Source: Neospora caninum Liverpool
Lineage: Eukaryota; Apicomplexa; Conoidasida; Eucoccidiorida; Sarcocystidae
Direction: 5' to 3'
Assembly (NCBI RefSeq): GCF_000208865.1
Contig: NC_018395.1
Span: 2,139,920 to 2,203,919 of the forward strand
DNA: 64,000 nucleotides
Part shown: piece by piece, positions 35,538 through 47,700 of the stretch
Layout: every line of letters begins with the position of its first letter
Position numbering within the stretch: the first letter of the stretch is position 1
Translations under genes and position numbers: made by a program
The notes under the pieces: model-generated
Databases searched by the model: none
The model's input: the letters and a program-made list of their open reading frames with translations, nothing else
Told to the model about the DNA's origin: nothing

Positions 35538-36103
35538 CTGGGGGCGTGCCTCTTTGCCTCGTCGGTCCCTGCCGAGCCGCTGTCTCTGGCCAGCTCTGGA
35601 CTGCGGGGCGCATTCTTCGCGCTCTCTCTCTGACTCTCCCGGTCGCACAGCCGCGCACTGGAAAACGGCAGCCCCGGGAGACGACAGAGAGAGGGAAGAG
35701 GAGGGCGAGGAGGACGAGAAACAGGGAGAAGAAGAGAGAGCGGACGAGCAGTGGAAGCGAAGAGAAGAATGTTGCAGAAGATGATTGCAGACGGCGAAGA
35801 AAGTCGCTTGCGCACCGGGGAAGACAGACGCACCGCGGAGGCGAGAGAAACTGAGTACGGCACACATGTGCACGGAGAGAGAGGGGAAAACGCAAGAGGC
35901 TTCAAACGACACACGGAGGGACACCAGAGAGGGGAGGGCGGCTAACGGCGCGAAGGAAGAAGCGACGCGCGACGCGAGGGAAGCATCCAGAGGAGGAGCA
36001 GGAAAACACTCGACGGCAGAGGAAAAAAAAGGACAGAAGCACAATGCAAGACAGAACATCCGATCCGCCACGAATGAAGAGGAAAAAGAGGAAATCCACT
36101 CAC

Positions 36104-39100
36104 TTAGTAGAACGAGGCATTCGCTAGTAGGATGCACACCCTGAAAGACGACATTCCTGCAACGGCTCTTGCCCCCCAGAGGCTCTGCCACGAGATTCTG
36201 CAATGAAGAAATTTAGACCCCGCTGTCTGTACACTTGAAAACTGTTGATGAACTGCAGAGGTGCATAAATCGTCAGATATCCGCGAAAATGAGTACAATG
36301 CGACTTGCCTAGATAGAACCGTCACCAGCTGTTGCAGCGTGAAGCCCCTGAGGGAGAGGAAGACAGAAAAGAGACAGACGCGGACACCGGACATTGCGAG
36401 AGAACGCTCTCAGGAAACCGAGGGAGGAGAAGGCGAGCAGAGAAGAGCGCAAGGACAGAAGGAGACAACCACCCAAGGAACATAGAGGGGGAAGGCCAAG
36501 TGAATGGAAAGAGGGAGAGGAAAGCGAGACAATCAGTGAGAAGACATTCTCGTCACTTTTCTCGTGTGTGTGCGTAAAACACCCGGCCCCTTCATCGAAC
36601 AGAGAAATAGAAAAAAACATTCCGTTCTGTCGAAACCAACAGAGCAACACAAACTCTCGTTTACTCCTTTCTTTATCATTCCCACGACACGAGAGCCATG
36701 TGCCCATATATTTTTATATGTATATATATTTATTCATATATATATATATATACATATATATATTGACATATGCTGACATATGTATGAGGATCTAGGTTCG
36801 ACCCTCAGGATATGCCTCTGCATGCGTCAACCTGTTTCGCTCCGTCTCTGGGTGTTTTCGGGCGGGTATGTCCACTGTAGCTCAAGACGCTTGCGAATGT
36901 GTGGAACAGTCCCTCTCTCAGAGTCTTGTTTGGTTCTCTCGAACCTGCATCAGTCTTGTTTCTGCATTTCTTCAACTCTTCCATTCTCACGGCAGAAGGC
37001 GATCGGTCGCTGAGAAGAGAGCGTAGAAAACGGCGTCGCGCACGGCTGCATCCGGAACGTGCCGGAGCTGTCGATACGCGTAGAGAATTCCGACGAGGTC
37101 TTGCGGCGAAAAGGCCGAAGCGTGGCCAGGCACCCAGGTGTCGAGAGCTCGGAGAAAGCCCGCGTCCACGACGTTCAGCCTGGAGCGGAAACGCGACGGA
37201 AAGTGAACAAAACCAAGACAGCTAGCCAGAAAGGGTGAGAGACCGGCATGGGAACAAGGACAAGAAAGAAAAGGAGAGAGAAAAGAGAGCAAATAGAGAA
37301 AAGGAAAGAGAGAAAAGGAAAGACAGAAGAGGAAAGAGAGAAGAGGAAAGAGAGAAGAAAGAGAAAAGAGAGAAGAAAGAGAAGAGAGAGAAGAGGAAAG
37401 CGAGTGAAAGAGAAAAGAGGAAAGAGAGAAAAAAACAGGAGACTGTCGACATGGCGAGGCCGATCCTGGATCGGGTGCACAGGCTCTTCGTCCTCTTCTT
37501 CAAGGCAGTTTAGAAAGAGATTTGAACCACCACAGCCGCGTCTCCTTCCGGTGTGTTTTCCGCGCGTCTCCTCACCTGGCAAAGGTTTGCGCGAAATTGC
37601 TGACGTCACGGCACGTCAGAAAGTCCTCGTTCGGTTCGGAGACTTCTGCAGCTTGCTCGGGTTTTGCCCCAGACGGGGACTGCAAACGTCCTTCCTGCGC
37701 TTTTCCCAACTTCCTTCCCTTGTCCTCACTGCCTTTTAACGCACATTTGCCTTCTTTCTCCCTCTCCTGCCACTGCAGCTTTCCTTTCCCAGACTCGCTT
37801 CCCTGCGTCTGTGCGTCCTCTCTGTCTTTTTCTGATGGCGGCTCGACAGACCTTGCACTGCGTGCGCTTCGCGCCGCTCGCAGCATCGCGAGGCGCGCAC
37901 GTCGAACGACTGCGTCGACGAGGGGGTCTGCAACAGAGACACACACGCACACACGCACGGAGACGCCTCGCCTCTGTGTGCGCGGGTTTGTGGCTTCTAG
38001 GCCGAACCACCTCGGGAAGAGCAGGCAAAAACACGCCCTCACACAGTGTCCCTCGCGCGTCTCCTCTGTGTCTGGGGAGTCTCCAGGCCCCGTCGGAGCC
38101 GTCGCCCCTGGTTTTCCGGTTCCGCCTCAGTCGCCGGCGGCCGTCTCTTCTCCTTTCTCTTTGCGATTTCTTCTCGCGTTTTTGCGCGCATCGTTCCGTT
38201 GCCCTCGTCCCCCTTTGTTCCCACACTTACGCAGCTCGTCCTGGAGGTGGGCAACGCGCGAGAGCGCGAAGCAGACCGTCATGACCCCGCCGAGGTCCAT
38301 CGCGGGGACCCGAGGCTCCAAGACGTTGGCTAGCTTGCTGAGCGTGAGCCGCGGACCGCTCTGCTCCCCGCCCTCCTGGGAGGCGGGCGTCGGCGAGGGG
38401 AAAGCTTCCGGCCAGCGCGTTCCCTTTGCTTGCGGCGGTGCATGCAGACGGCGCGTCTGCATCGTTCGGGTTTGTCCCCAGGCCTCGCCGCGCAGAATGC
38501 GTTCGCGCGCGTCGACGCCGGTGAGTGGAGCCGCGAGGACGCCGGCGAGTTGCGCCGAGAGAATGTCGAAGAAGATCACCAGGGACTGCGTCACAGACAT
38601 GCCTCGAGGCGTGCACACCGCTGCGCGAAAGAGCAGGGCTGAGCCGCTGGCCTGTCCCTTGCGGAGGTCGCTGGGAGGCGTCTCCGCCAGGGACGCGTCG
38701 GGGCGAGGTCGAGTCGCCAGCGAAGGCAACACGACGGCGTCAAGGTGGCGGCGCGCGGCCTCGAGCAGGTCTGGGCGGTTGCAGCGCACCTTGAGGAAGG
38801 CGCGCAGGACCGTCGCCAGAGCGGCCAACGACAAGTCCCAAAGCGGCAACGCGCAAGGAACAGACTCAAAAGGCACCAAAGACGCAGCGACCGAAGAGGC
38901 AGCGCAAGCAGCAGCACCTGGCGGCACAGCAGGAGAAAACGGGGAAGAAGGAGAGGTAGAAGAAGAAGAAGGAGAGGCAGAGGGAGAAGAAGGAGAGGTA
39001 GAAGAAGAAGGAGAAGACGAGGGAGAAGAAGGAGAGGTAGAAGAAGAAGGAGAGGACGAGGGAGAAGAAGGAGAGGACGAGGGAGAAGAAGGAGAGGCAG

Positions 39101-41294
39101 GAGAAGACAAACGAGGAGACAGAGAAGGGGGGAATGGACCGACTTCTTTTTGCGAGGGCGAATGTCGGCTGCGAGCTGGCGAAGCGGCCGGGGGGGGTTC
39201 GAGAGAGGAACGGGACGGTGAGAGAGGAGTCAAAAGGTGGTCTGCAAAAAGATGGAACACGCGGAGTGCCGAGGCCCGCGGGAGCTCGACGGGGGAGGCA
39301 GCGAGTGCATGCAAGAGCGTGGCGACGGCGCGCGGCTCAAAATCAAGGAACGCGATCATGCCGGCACCTGGCCGCGACGGAGAAGGCGAGGCAGCTGGAG
39401 AGCCCAGTGCGGAGGGCGATACGGACAAAGGCGACACGAGAGGAGACACGAGAGAAGCGGGAGACCGAGGAGTTGCGAGGAGGAAATCGAGGACCGACGC
39501 GTAGAACGGTTTCTCCTTGAATCCTGCCTTTACCAACGCACCAGTCAGCACGGCGAGGTCGGTGCCTCGAAACGCGAAAGGCAGCGCGGAGAACGCCAAG
39601 GCTCCTAGGGCATATACTTGCCCCGCGCGTGGCACAGCCTTGGGGCCTTCCAAGCCCCGCGACCAGCTGAAGGGATACGCGGAAGAAAGAGAAGAAACAG
39701 AAACAGCGCGAGAAGAGGGAGAAGAAGAGGGAGAAGAAGGGGGAGAAGAAACAGAAGAAGAGGGAGAAGGAGAGGAAGGAGAAGAAGGAGAGGAAGGAGG
39801 AGAGGACGAGGGAGAGGAAGAGAGAGAGGAAGAGAGAGAAGAGAGAGGGCGAGGGGGGACTCCGCCTCGCGCGAAAGCGTGGACCGTCGCGCAGAGACCA
39901 GAGACAGTGAGGAGGGAAGACGGCGGCACGGAGGACGAAGCAACAAGCAGCGCCTGAAAGGATTCTGGCGTGTCTGCGGCTCCGCTGTCTGAGGCGCGAT
40001 CTCCCTCATGGCCGAAATTTCCTCTCGCGGCTCGCCTGCTTTCGGCCAGCTGTTTGAGAGACAGAGCTGCCGCTGACGCAGGGGAAAGCGAGGCACAAGA
40101 GGAAGAACGCGAGACGTGAGAAGGCCGAGAGAAGGCGGGAGACTCCGAATCGGGGATTTCCAGGTAACACCTGTGAAAGATCACATCGGCGACTTCGTTC
40201 CAGAAAGGTGCACTCGGCGGCAGTCTTTTGCCGGCCATTTCTGTGCATGCAAACTGCATGTCTTCGGCGCTGAGGCTGCCTTGCGTCACCGAGGCCGCGA
40301 GGAAGGCTGCTCGGCGTCCGACGCCCGGCCGGGGTTTCTCGGCTTTTCTCGAGGCGTGCACGTCGAAGGCGCCCTCGTCTCTCTCTGTCCATGATCCCCA
40401 CTTCTGACGTGTCCGCAGGGATGCCTGTTCGCTGAGACGTGCGCGCGGGACAGCTGCGGAAACGCCTGCGGAAACGCGCGCCTCGTTTGGAGACGCGCTC
40501 CCCGCTGTTCCCTCCGCCTCCGTCTCTCCCAGATCGCGTCTTTTCTCGAAACAGAGCCCGTCGTTTCCGGTCGCTTCCTCTGGCCGCGGGGGCGAGGCGC
40601 GGAGGCACTCGTGCCGCCTTTGGCGCGCGACGCGAAGAGCCGGAGAAGCCTCGTCCTCTCCCTCCCTCAACGAAGAAGCAGGTCGAGAAGAGAAACCCGA
40701 GGAAGAACCTACAAGTGGAAATGCAGCCACAGACGAGAAAGAAGAGAGAGAAGAGAGAGAAGAGAGAGCAGAGAGAGCAGAGAGAGAAGAGAGAGAAGAG
40801 GGAGAAGAGAGAGAAGAGGGAGAAGAGGGAGAAGAGGGAGACAGAGACGGTCGAGCCGGCAAGAGACGGGACGAAGACTGTGAAGAGAAAAGGCAGCGCA
40901 CCCGGGAAGGAGTTCTCCGTGCATGCAGCTTGCGTCTTCTCGCGAAATCTGGCACTTCTCTCGACTGTCGTTTTGCAGCGCAGATCAGCAGCCGCGCCGA
41001 CAGCTGTCGACATTGCGGATTGGAAGAGACAGCGGGAGGCGACGGGGAGAGACGGGGCCCCGGGAGGTGAGCCGCCGCGACAGCAGGGGCGAGTCCGCGG
41101 CTCGGCGCCGCCATTCCCAGGGGCGATACTTCTCGAGGTGCTTTCAAGAGGACGCTATTGAGACTGTCCACCCTCGGGCGAATCGTTTTGTTTGTGCATG
41201 CAAGAACGCGACACAAAGTTCGCGGAAGAAACGACCTGACGGCTGTGAGCTCCAAAAGACGCAAGGAAACAACAGACCGGCCGCACACAGACAT
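36104..41294 (-). CDS. Large heptatricopeptide/RAP-like organellar RNA-binding protein, at least 4 exons, about 1188 aa
   Basis: Exons: 41294-38231, 37645-37576, 37179-36991 and 36347-36104. The first three junctions agree in phase; the last exon is uncertain. The N-terminus (MSVCGRSVVSLRLLELTAVRSF) is rich in Arg, Ser and Leu and poor in acids, like a mitochondrial presequence. The body has repeated helical units such as VYALGALAFSALPFAF, RAVATLLHALAASPVELP, LSLAALATVLRAFLKV, MDLGGVMTVCFALSRV and PQDLVGILYAYRQLRHVP. These resemble the heptatricopeptide or octotricopeptide repeats of apicomplexan mitochondrial RNA-binding proteins, which often end in a RAP domain; I do not see a RAP domain here. 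Long Ser/Pro tracts (encoded by 38940-39113 and 39714-39845) interrupt the helices. An in-frame ATG at 41447 would add 51 residues translated from a TA repeat, so I prefer 41294. Inferred role: binding fragmented mitochondrial rRNA. Confidence 0.65.
36718..36768. repeat. TA-rich microsatellite in an intron
   Basis: Runs of (TA)n broken by TTTATTCA lie in the intron between the exons at 37179-36991 and 36347-36104. Confidence 0.85.
37262..37436. repeat. Nearly pure purine GA/GAAA tract in an intron
   Basis: About 175 bases made almost only of G and A on the plus strand (CTTT/CTCT on the transcribed-sense strand), in the intron between exons 37645-37576 and 37179-36991. Such a mirror-type polypurine tract can form triplex DNA and also acts as a very long pyrimidine tract before the acceptor. 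Confidence 0.9.
38940..39113. repeat. GAA/GAG-type triplet array encoding a Ser/Pro tract
   Basis: Repeats of GGAGAAGAAGGAGAG-like units are read on the minus strand as SPSSPSSSPSSSTSP. The plus strand has an open acidic frame that I treat as a shadow. Confidence 0.85.
39714..39845. repeat. Second GAA/GAG-type array encoding a Ser/Pro tract
   Basis: It has the same composition as the array at 38940-39113 and again encodes Ser/Pro low complexity in the large minus-strand protein. A related GAGAGAAGA array occurs at 40735-40850 and encodes a Ser/Leu tract. Confidence 0.85.
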
Positions 41295-43512
41295 GTCTCG
41301 TCCTTCATATCTGAAACAGTCATTCGCAGTTCCTGAACCACTCACATGTAAAAAAGAGCCTCGGTCACAACACACTGCATACAAGCATATATATATATAT
41401 ATATATATATATAATGTAGGTATGTCAACGCGTATGTCAATTCGCATAAACGTGTACGAAGAATCTGTGTATATGTATGAGAGCAGCGGTACCTCCTTTT
41501 ACAGAAATCGGGGAATGTGTGTAGAGAGTGGATGCATGAGTCTGTGGGAATACGGGCTTCAGTTTTTTTCCGCACGCAACTTTGAAGCGGCTCTTCCGCC
41601 TCTCGGTTGGAATGTAGAGCGCGTTTTCTGGAGAAGGGAAACGCGTTCTTCCCCAGACGCCGTCCTGCGAAAAACAAGGAACTTTCCCCTCTCTTCGGGG
41701 TGCACTCCGCGAAAAAACCGTCGTTCTGTCTGTCGCAGATCCAGAAAACGACTCTTGAGTCGGGCGTTCGCCAAAGAAAATACGCATGCGCACTGCATGC
41801 AGTTTTTTCGTGGTGTCCACGCCGTTGGGAAAGCATGGGAGCAAGGGAGAAAACTGAAAGCTCGCTGATTCGCTAAATCCGGGAAAGCAACGATTCGTTT
41901 TTCCCCTGCAGGCGCTGAGGTGAAGTCGCCGTCTCCTTAGGAACGGGGGGGGGGGGGGGAACAAGGATCTATATGCAATCCCTCGGGGCGAGGAGAAAAG
42001 CGTGACGCAAGGAAAGATGCCTCGTCCTCGAAGAAAACGTTTGCTCGGGTCTTGAGGGCCCTCGCTCTCCTCTCTCAACTCTCTCCACTTCTGTCGCTTC
42101 TCTCTTCCCATCTTCCTCTCTTCTCTGGACTACCTGGAGACTCACTCTCGCTCTGTTCCAATCTCCTCTCACTTCCTCTTGCCTCTCTCTTCTCTCTTGG
42201 TCTTCGCGTTCTTTGTTCTTCCTAACTCCTTTTTCTGCGCTCGCTTCTGTCGCCTTTCTTGGGACTGTGTCTCTACACCTGAAGCGAGCTTCCTGTGGCG
42301 CGAAGTCGCCGCGACGCGTCTCTTTTCGGGTAAAACGCACAGGGCCTTTGGCCCCCTTTTTCTCGCTCAGATGCGCGTTTGTCGCTTCGCACTTTGAACG
42401 GCATGCCGGAAGAGCGAAGCTTACTTTTCTCCCTCAACTGCTCTGTTTCCGACGAGAAGAAGTCTTCCCGTCCGCCCGCAAATCGTTTCTCTCTCAGACT
42501 CTAAGAGCGAGGTGTTCCGTCGACTCAGCGCTACGGTAGCACAAACAGCGAAACACCCCCAACTGTACACGGTCTCCTCACATCTACAAATCTATACAGA
42601 TAGCCATGTCCGCCTCCCGCTCTCTAGATATTTATTCTACTCTGCCTCTATGTGTGTATATATAGAGATGTAAAATATATAATTAGATATGATTTTTGAG
42701 AGCTGGCTGTCTGTGGAGGGTCCCCAGTCTGTACATGTGCTCCACTCTCCGCAGACCGCTGTTGGCCAGAACCTTTGGCTGTACATACACCGTGCGCGCG
42801 AGAGGTTCACAACGGTGGATTTCTCGCGGCCTCGCCGGCGCCTTCCTGCACGCGCGCGGCGAGTGCAGAGAGAGAAACTTGCTGGGGACGGGCCCAGCGA
42901 GTAGAGGGAACGCGTGCTTTGTCTTGGGTTCAAAGGCAAGGAGAGGCCTCTTTTTACACTCGCAAAAGACCTGTGTTTCCCCCGGAAGATCGGGAAAACC
43001 GCGTCGAGTTAGCTGAGAAGGCGAGAAAAGACAGAAGCGGAAGAGGAACCAGAGAGGGAGGAGACGAGGAACGCGAAGCTCCACGTGGCGGGGAGAGGAG
43101 ATCCGAACAAATAGAGGAAGGACGAGCTAGAGGAACGAGATCGGGGAAACGGAGAGACGGCGCCGCATCAGAAAATAATCGAGGGAAACAGAAAACGAGC
43201 GGTACGGAAAGACGGCGACACCCGTCTCCGCATGCATACATGCCTAGAGAACACTGGAATTAACGCGCAGATGGGTGTGGTATCGGCTGCCGATGCCGCC
43301 CCACCAGGCGGCTCGTTCGCCACGAGCAGCCTTTCTATCGTGGACTCGCTTCTCCAGCTCCGCTCCCTTTCCGCTCCGCCAAGCGACAAGCTCGAACGAA
43401 CCCCCGACAAAAAACCCTAATCGACCGCAAAACTCTGTCTGTCTGTCTCCTGTCTCCTCTCGGTCTCGGGTTGTGCTTCGTATCTTCTCTCAAAAGATCT
43501 GCGCGTTTCGGT
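41295..43512. other. Region between SPT5 3' end and the heptatricopeptide-like gene start
   Basis: Both flanking genes are on the minus strand, so this carries the SPT5 3' UTR and the promoter and leader of the next gene. It includes a (TA)n run at 41387-41413 less than 100 bases before the start codon, a poly-G run at 41945-41959 and C/T-rich DNA at 42060-42260. GCTGTACATACA at 42778-42789 matches one arm of the ORC5 inverted repeat. No gene is supported. Confidence 0.55.
41387..41413. repeat. (AT)n microsatellite just upstream of a start codon
   Basis: About 13 AT units, 93 bases upstream of the ATG at 41294. If translation began at the upstream in-frame ATG (41447) it would encode alternating Tyr and Ile. 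Confidence 0.95.
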
Positions 43513-44748
43513 TCACTCGTCGTCCTCGGGAGGCGGGCTGTAGTTGACGAGTCGGCGAGGATCGCACATTACCTCGCCGGCGTTAAGCGTTCGAATGACA
43601 GCGCACGTCGGGCTGATTGCTTGGACCCAAATACCAGTCCGGCCGAATTCGGAGCACTCGCGGTCGAGAATCATCACTCTCTGCACACGGAGACACAAAT
43701 CGAGAGAGAGATCCGAAAGAGGTAACGGGAGAATGTGTCGCCAAGAGCGAGGCGGCGACGCTCCAGCACTGCGCATGCCGGTGTCCCGACAAGGCAGCCG
43801 TCCCCCGCTCCAGCTCGTGAGAAGGGCGGAGGAATTCCAGAATCCACAAAGATGTGCAAAAGAGGAAAAGGGGTATGTGCCGTGGGAAAAGGGACCGAAA
43901 ATAGGGTCTACAGACACCCGAGGAAACGCTTGCGAGTCTTTGGAAAGAGAGAGAAAAAGGCGTTTGAAACGCGCAGCGAGCGACTCCGATAACGCGTGCA
44001 TGTTTCCTACACGAGTCGTTTCTCAAAGGCCCTTTGTCTCGTTTCCTCTCTCGGCGGCTCTTGTTTTCGCACCAGCTGGAGAGACACCTGAGACCCCAAA
44101 AAAGGACTGCGGGCCGACCCGCCGAAGACCCACTCTGCTGCCTCGCCATCCGCCAAAGGGCGCGCATCTGTTTCTCTCTCACTTCTTTTCGTGTTCCCTC
44201 CTTTTCCCGTATTTTGCGTCTTTCTTTGCCGTGTTCCCCTTTTGCTTCTTCTTCGCCCTTTACCTTGTTCGGGTCCGGCTGCGTCGGAACCACCGGTGCG
44301 AGACTCTCCGCGGCAATCGCGATGAGATCTTCTTCGCCAATGTACACGTGGCAAAGCAGGTGATCGTCCTGAGGAAGAATCTGACCAATCGCGCCCTGAA
44401 AAGAAAACCAAACCGCCAAACACCACATGCAGTCACCTCTACTCTCAACTATATACATATATATACATATATACGCGCCTATCTCGATGTCTCTCTGCAA
44501 GTACCTATCTGCCTATATCTCTCTCGACCAATCTTCACTTATCTACCGCCATCAGTACCTCTCCTTTTCTCTCGCTCCGTATCTGCCGGTGCATAGATGT
44601 GTGCACAGATACAAGATATATATTGGCACCTATATACGAAAAAGGTACACTGATATACATGCTGGTAGTAGACATGCGCATGTACATGCACTGAATCCAG
44701 TCACTCTCATCATCTCAGATGCACCACGATCACATATGCTCCTGAAAA

Positions 44749-44790
<42 letters not shown>

Positions 44791-47700
44791 TATATATATA
44801 TATATATATATATATGAGTATATATATATATATATATATGAGTATATATGGACGAAGACGTATACGCATGAATATACGTGTAAAACGACGTGTACGGGTA
44901 CATATAGGTGCATATATATATATATATATATATCCGTGTGAAGATGTGTTTCTCTTGGGGGGGGGGCGTGGGGCAGTGGTTGAGCTTACGATTTTTCCTC
45001 GGTAGCCGCCGGTGCCGGCAATGACGCAGACCTCGACGCCTGGACAGCACCAGTCAGGCGGTTTGGTCGCGGGCCCTCCTGCAACCGACGCCGTGGTCAG
45101 GCTCATCGACATGGACGAGTTCGACCTGCGCAAAAACGGAAACGAAAAGCCGCAATCCACAAAACTTTCCCCTCAGACTTTTTGTTTCCTTCTCGCTCTA
45201 GCCGCCCCTAGGCGGGACGCGCGTCACATCGGCCTTCACTTGACGAGACCTCGGCCCTCGCTGCTTTCTCAAGAACCTCTCTTCTTCTTCCGTTTCTCTT
45301 TCTCTTTCCTTCCATCTCCTTTCTTCTCTTTCTTTTCTCTCTTTCCTTCTGTCTCTTTCGTTTCTCTCTTTCCTTAGCTTTCCGCCCGCGCTCTCTCTTT
45401 TGCGCCTTCTCCGCCTGTCCTTTTCTTCTCTGCACGTACGCGGCGTCTTCCTCTCTGGGCGTCAAGAGCGGCCCGTCCACGTCTGAGTCGACGTCGTCGA
45501 GTCTGAACGAACTCGCCACGCTGCCGCGTCGAACGCTGTCGCCCCGGCCGCTCGCGTCGAAGACGCACGCCCCTTTGTCGCCGTTTCCGAAGCCGATCGA
45601 GGCGAGCGAGGGCGGGATGAACGCCGAGGAAGACGAGAGCGGCGTGAGCGTGCGGGAGTGAGGCCCAGAGCCCGAAAGCGAAGACGCGCCGTCGGCCCCG
45701 CAGAGGTAGGGCGAGGAGACAGAATTCAGCAGCGAAGAATCCAGAGGCGTCGTGCCGGCCGATCCGCCTGGCTGCGGAGTTCGCAGAGAGTCCAGGCTGC
45801 TCGTCGCGCCCAGCGTTGACGGCGGCGGGGCGGCCATGCGTCCCACGAAGCCTAAAAAGCGCACGCATCTCGCGGGCTCGCACACATCCAGGTCCGCAGC
45901 ATCGAAAGGCGCGAGACGAAGAGCGAACGCGAGGGCGACAGAACGCGGAGGGAGGAAAAGACGAAAGGAAGGACGAAGGGGTAAAGCGCGAGACAAAACG
46001 CGTATGCACACACAGAACACGGAGAGCCTGGAGAGAGGCGGCGTGCGGGACGCGAGAGCGCGCGACACACAGCGGGTCTCCGACGCGTCGATTCTCACTT
46101 TGGTATTCTCTGCTCGACTCGATCAGCTGGACGTCCGACTTTGGGATTTTCAGTTCCTGCTCCTTCATTTGGAGGAGAACGCTGCAGCCAAGGCAAGGGG
46201 AGGCAAGACGCAAGGCGCGCGATGCACCGTCAGAGATCCAAAAATGGCCGGACGCGCGCGCAAACTCGACCCCCTCCCCCCTGGAGAGCATCCCGCGCCC
46301 GCCGCACGTCGGGCTTCTCTGTGAAGCTGCGCTGTCCGCCCTTCGTCTTTGCCCTGTCCTGATCTTCCTCCTGGCGCCTCCTTACTGCAGCTCAGTTTGT
46401 TCGACGCGCCGCACGGTAGCCATCAACCCGCGATACCGACCCTTCATGATCTTGACGAGCTTTCCGAGGTACGGGTTCCGTCTGAAGCCTCCACGCCCAC
46501 CACGACTCGCGCCCGGGCCCCAGCCGCCGAGGCCCCCGCGGAGGGCGACGCGACCGCGTTGGGCTCTGGCGAGTTGCGAGCCCTGGGCGTTTCGCGCGAA
46601 GGCGTCTTGGGGAAATCCCGGCCCGCGGAAGTCGGGAGACCCGGAGACGCGGACGTGCTTGGCGTCGACAGCGATGATTCCGCCGTTCTCGCTCCGGCCC
46701 ACCACTTTCAGGAAGAGACGGTCTTTCCAAACGTGCAGGACTTTGGCGTGGGCGCCTTTGAGGCCGAGGCCCGCTGTCCCTGCGCCGCCGGGGCCCTGCG
46801 GGCCTTGGGCTCCAAGGAGACCCCCTCCGACCGCGGTCGTCGGGATGCCCAGGAGGTTGCCGAGCGTCGTGCCGACGAAGGAGCCCGCGGGCACTCCAGA
46901 CAGAGACGGCAGAACGCCTTGCGTCTTGGTGATGATCACGGACGCCCCCTTCTCGATCGTTGCGCGCGACTCGTCCAGAGTTGTCAAGAGATCCGTGCTC
47001 CGCTTCGAGGCCAGCTGCGCAGCCGTCGCCGCGAGCGCAGAGTTGGACGGCAACAGCAGGCGAATCGAAGACTGGTTCTTGTCGATAAACACCAAGACGC
47101 CTTTCTCGCCCCCCGTCAGCTCCACGAAATCACCCAAGTGGAAACCGCGCACAGACGACAGTCCCTCTTCGCCGAGACCCGCGTCAGGCGCCGCAGTGAG
47201 GGACTCTAGGCCACAGGTGAACTGCACACACGAACGGAGAGATCGGGAGAAAGGGACACGAACGAGAGAACACGAAAAGAGTACAAAAGGAGACACCACA
47301 AGACGAAGAAGAAGGGCTCTAAACAAAAACCCTACGGGATACACCTTATACCTTTGAATCAAGAAGCACATCGGATCCACCGATCTCCATACCCGCCCAC
47401 AAGGCCATATTCCTATCGATTTCGAGTCCGTCTCGGTTCACTCACCTATGCCTACATCTGTCAATGTCTATCGCTGTCTCCATCTCGGTCCATGCCTGTC
47501 TGCATCTATAAGTGCACCCCCGGTCGCTCTGTTGACATGGTCCCGCGTCCCTTTTTTGGCTGCGTTGTGTCCGGGTTGTTTTGAAGCGCGGCCCCCTCCA
47601 CGCTCGTTGCTTACTTCCAGGCCAGCAGCTGGCGAGAAGACTGTCGCGGTCTGTTTGCTGAAGTCGACGGAAGTGATCAGACCGCTGTGCCCCGCGTTCA

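Noticed and set aside
35785..36203. Plus-strand frame (35785-36144) and minus-strand continuous frame through the same stretch as one long exon
   Set aside because: The plus frame is Lys/Glu/Arg-rich shadow. The minus frame contains T-rich, intron-like DNA (for example a T-run near 36030), so a single long exon is unlikely even though no stop interrupts it.
37522..39504. Plus-strand open frame of 660 codons with poly-acidic tracts
   Set aside because: It is antisense to the large repeat-protein gene, whose exon has phase-consistent splicing and repeat structure. The Glu/Gly runs are the reverse reading of Ser/Pro triplets.
45816..47357. Plus-strand open frame of 513 codons
   Set aside because: It is a shadow of SPT5 exons 11-13; Pro/Arg-rich with no domain, and it crosses authentic SPT5 splice sites.
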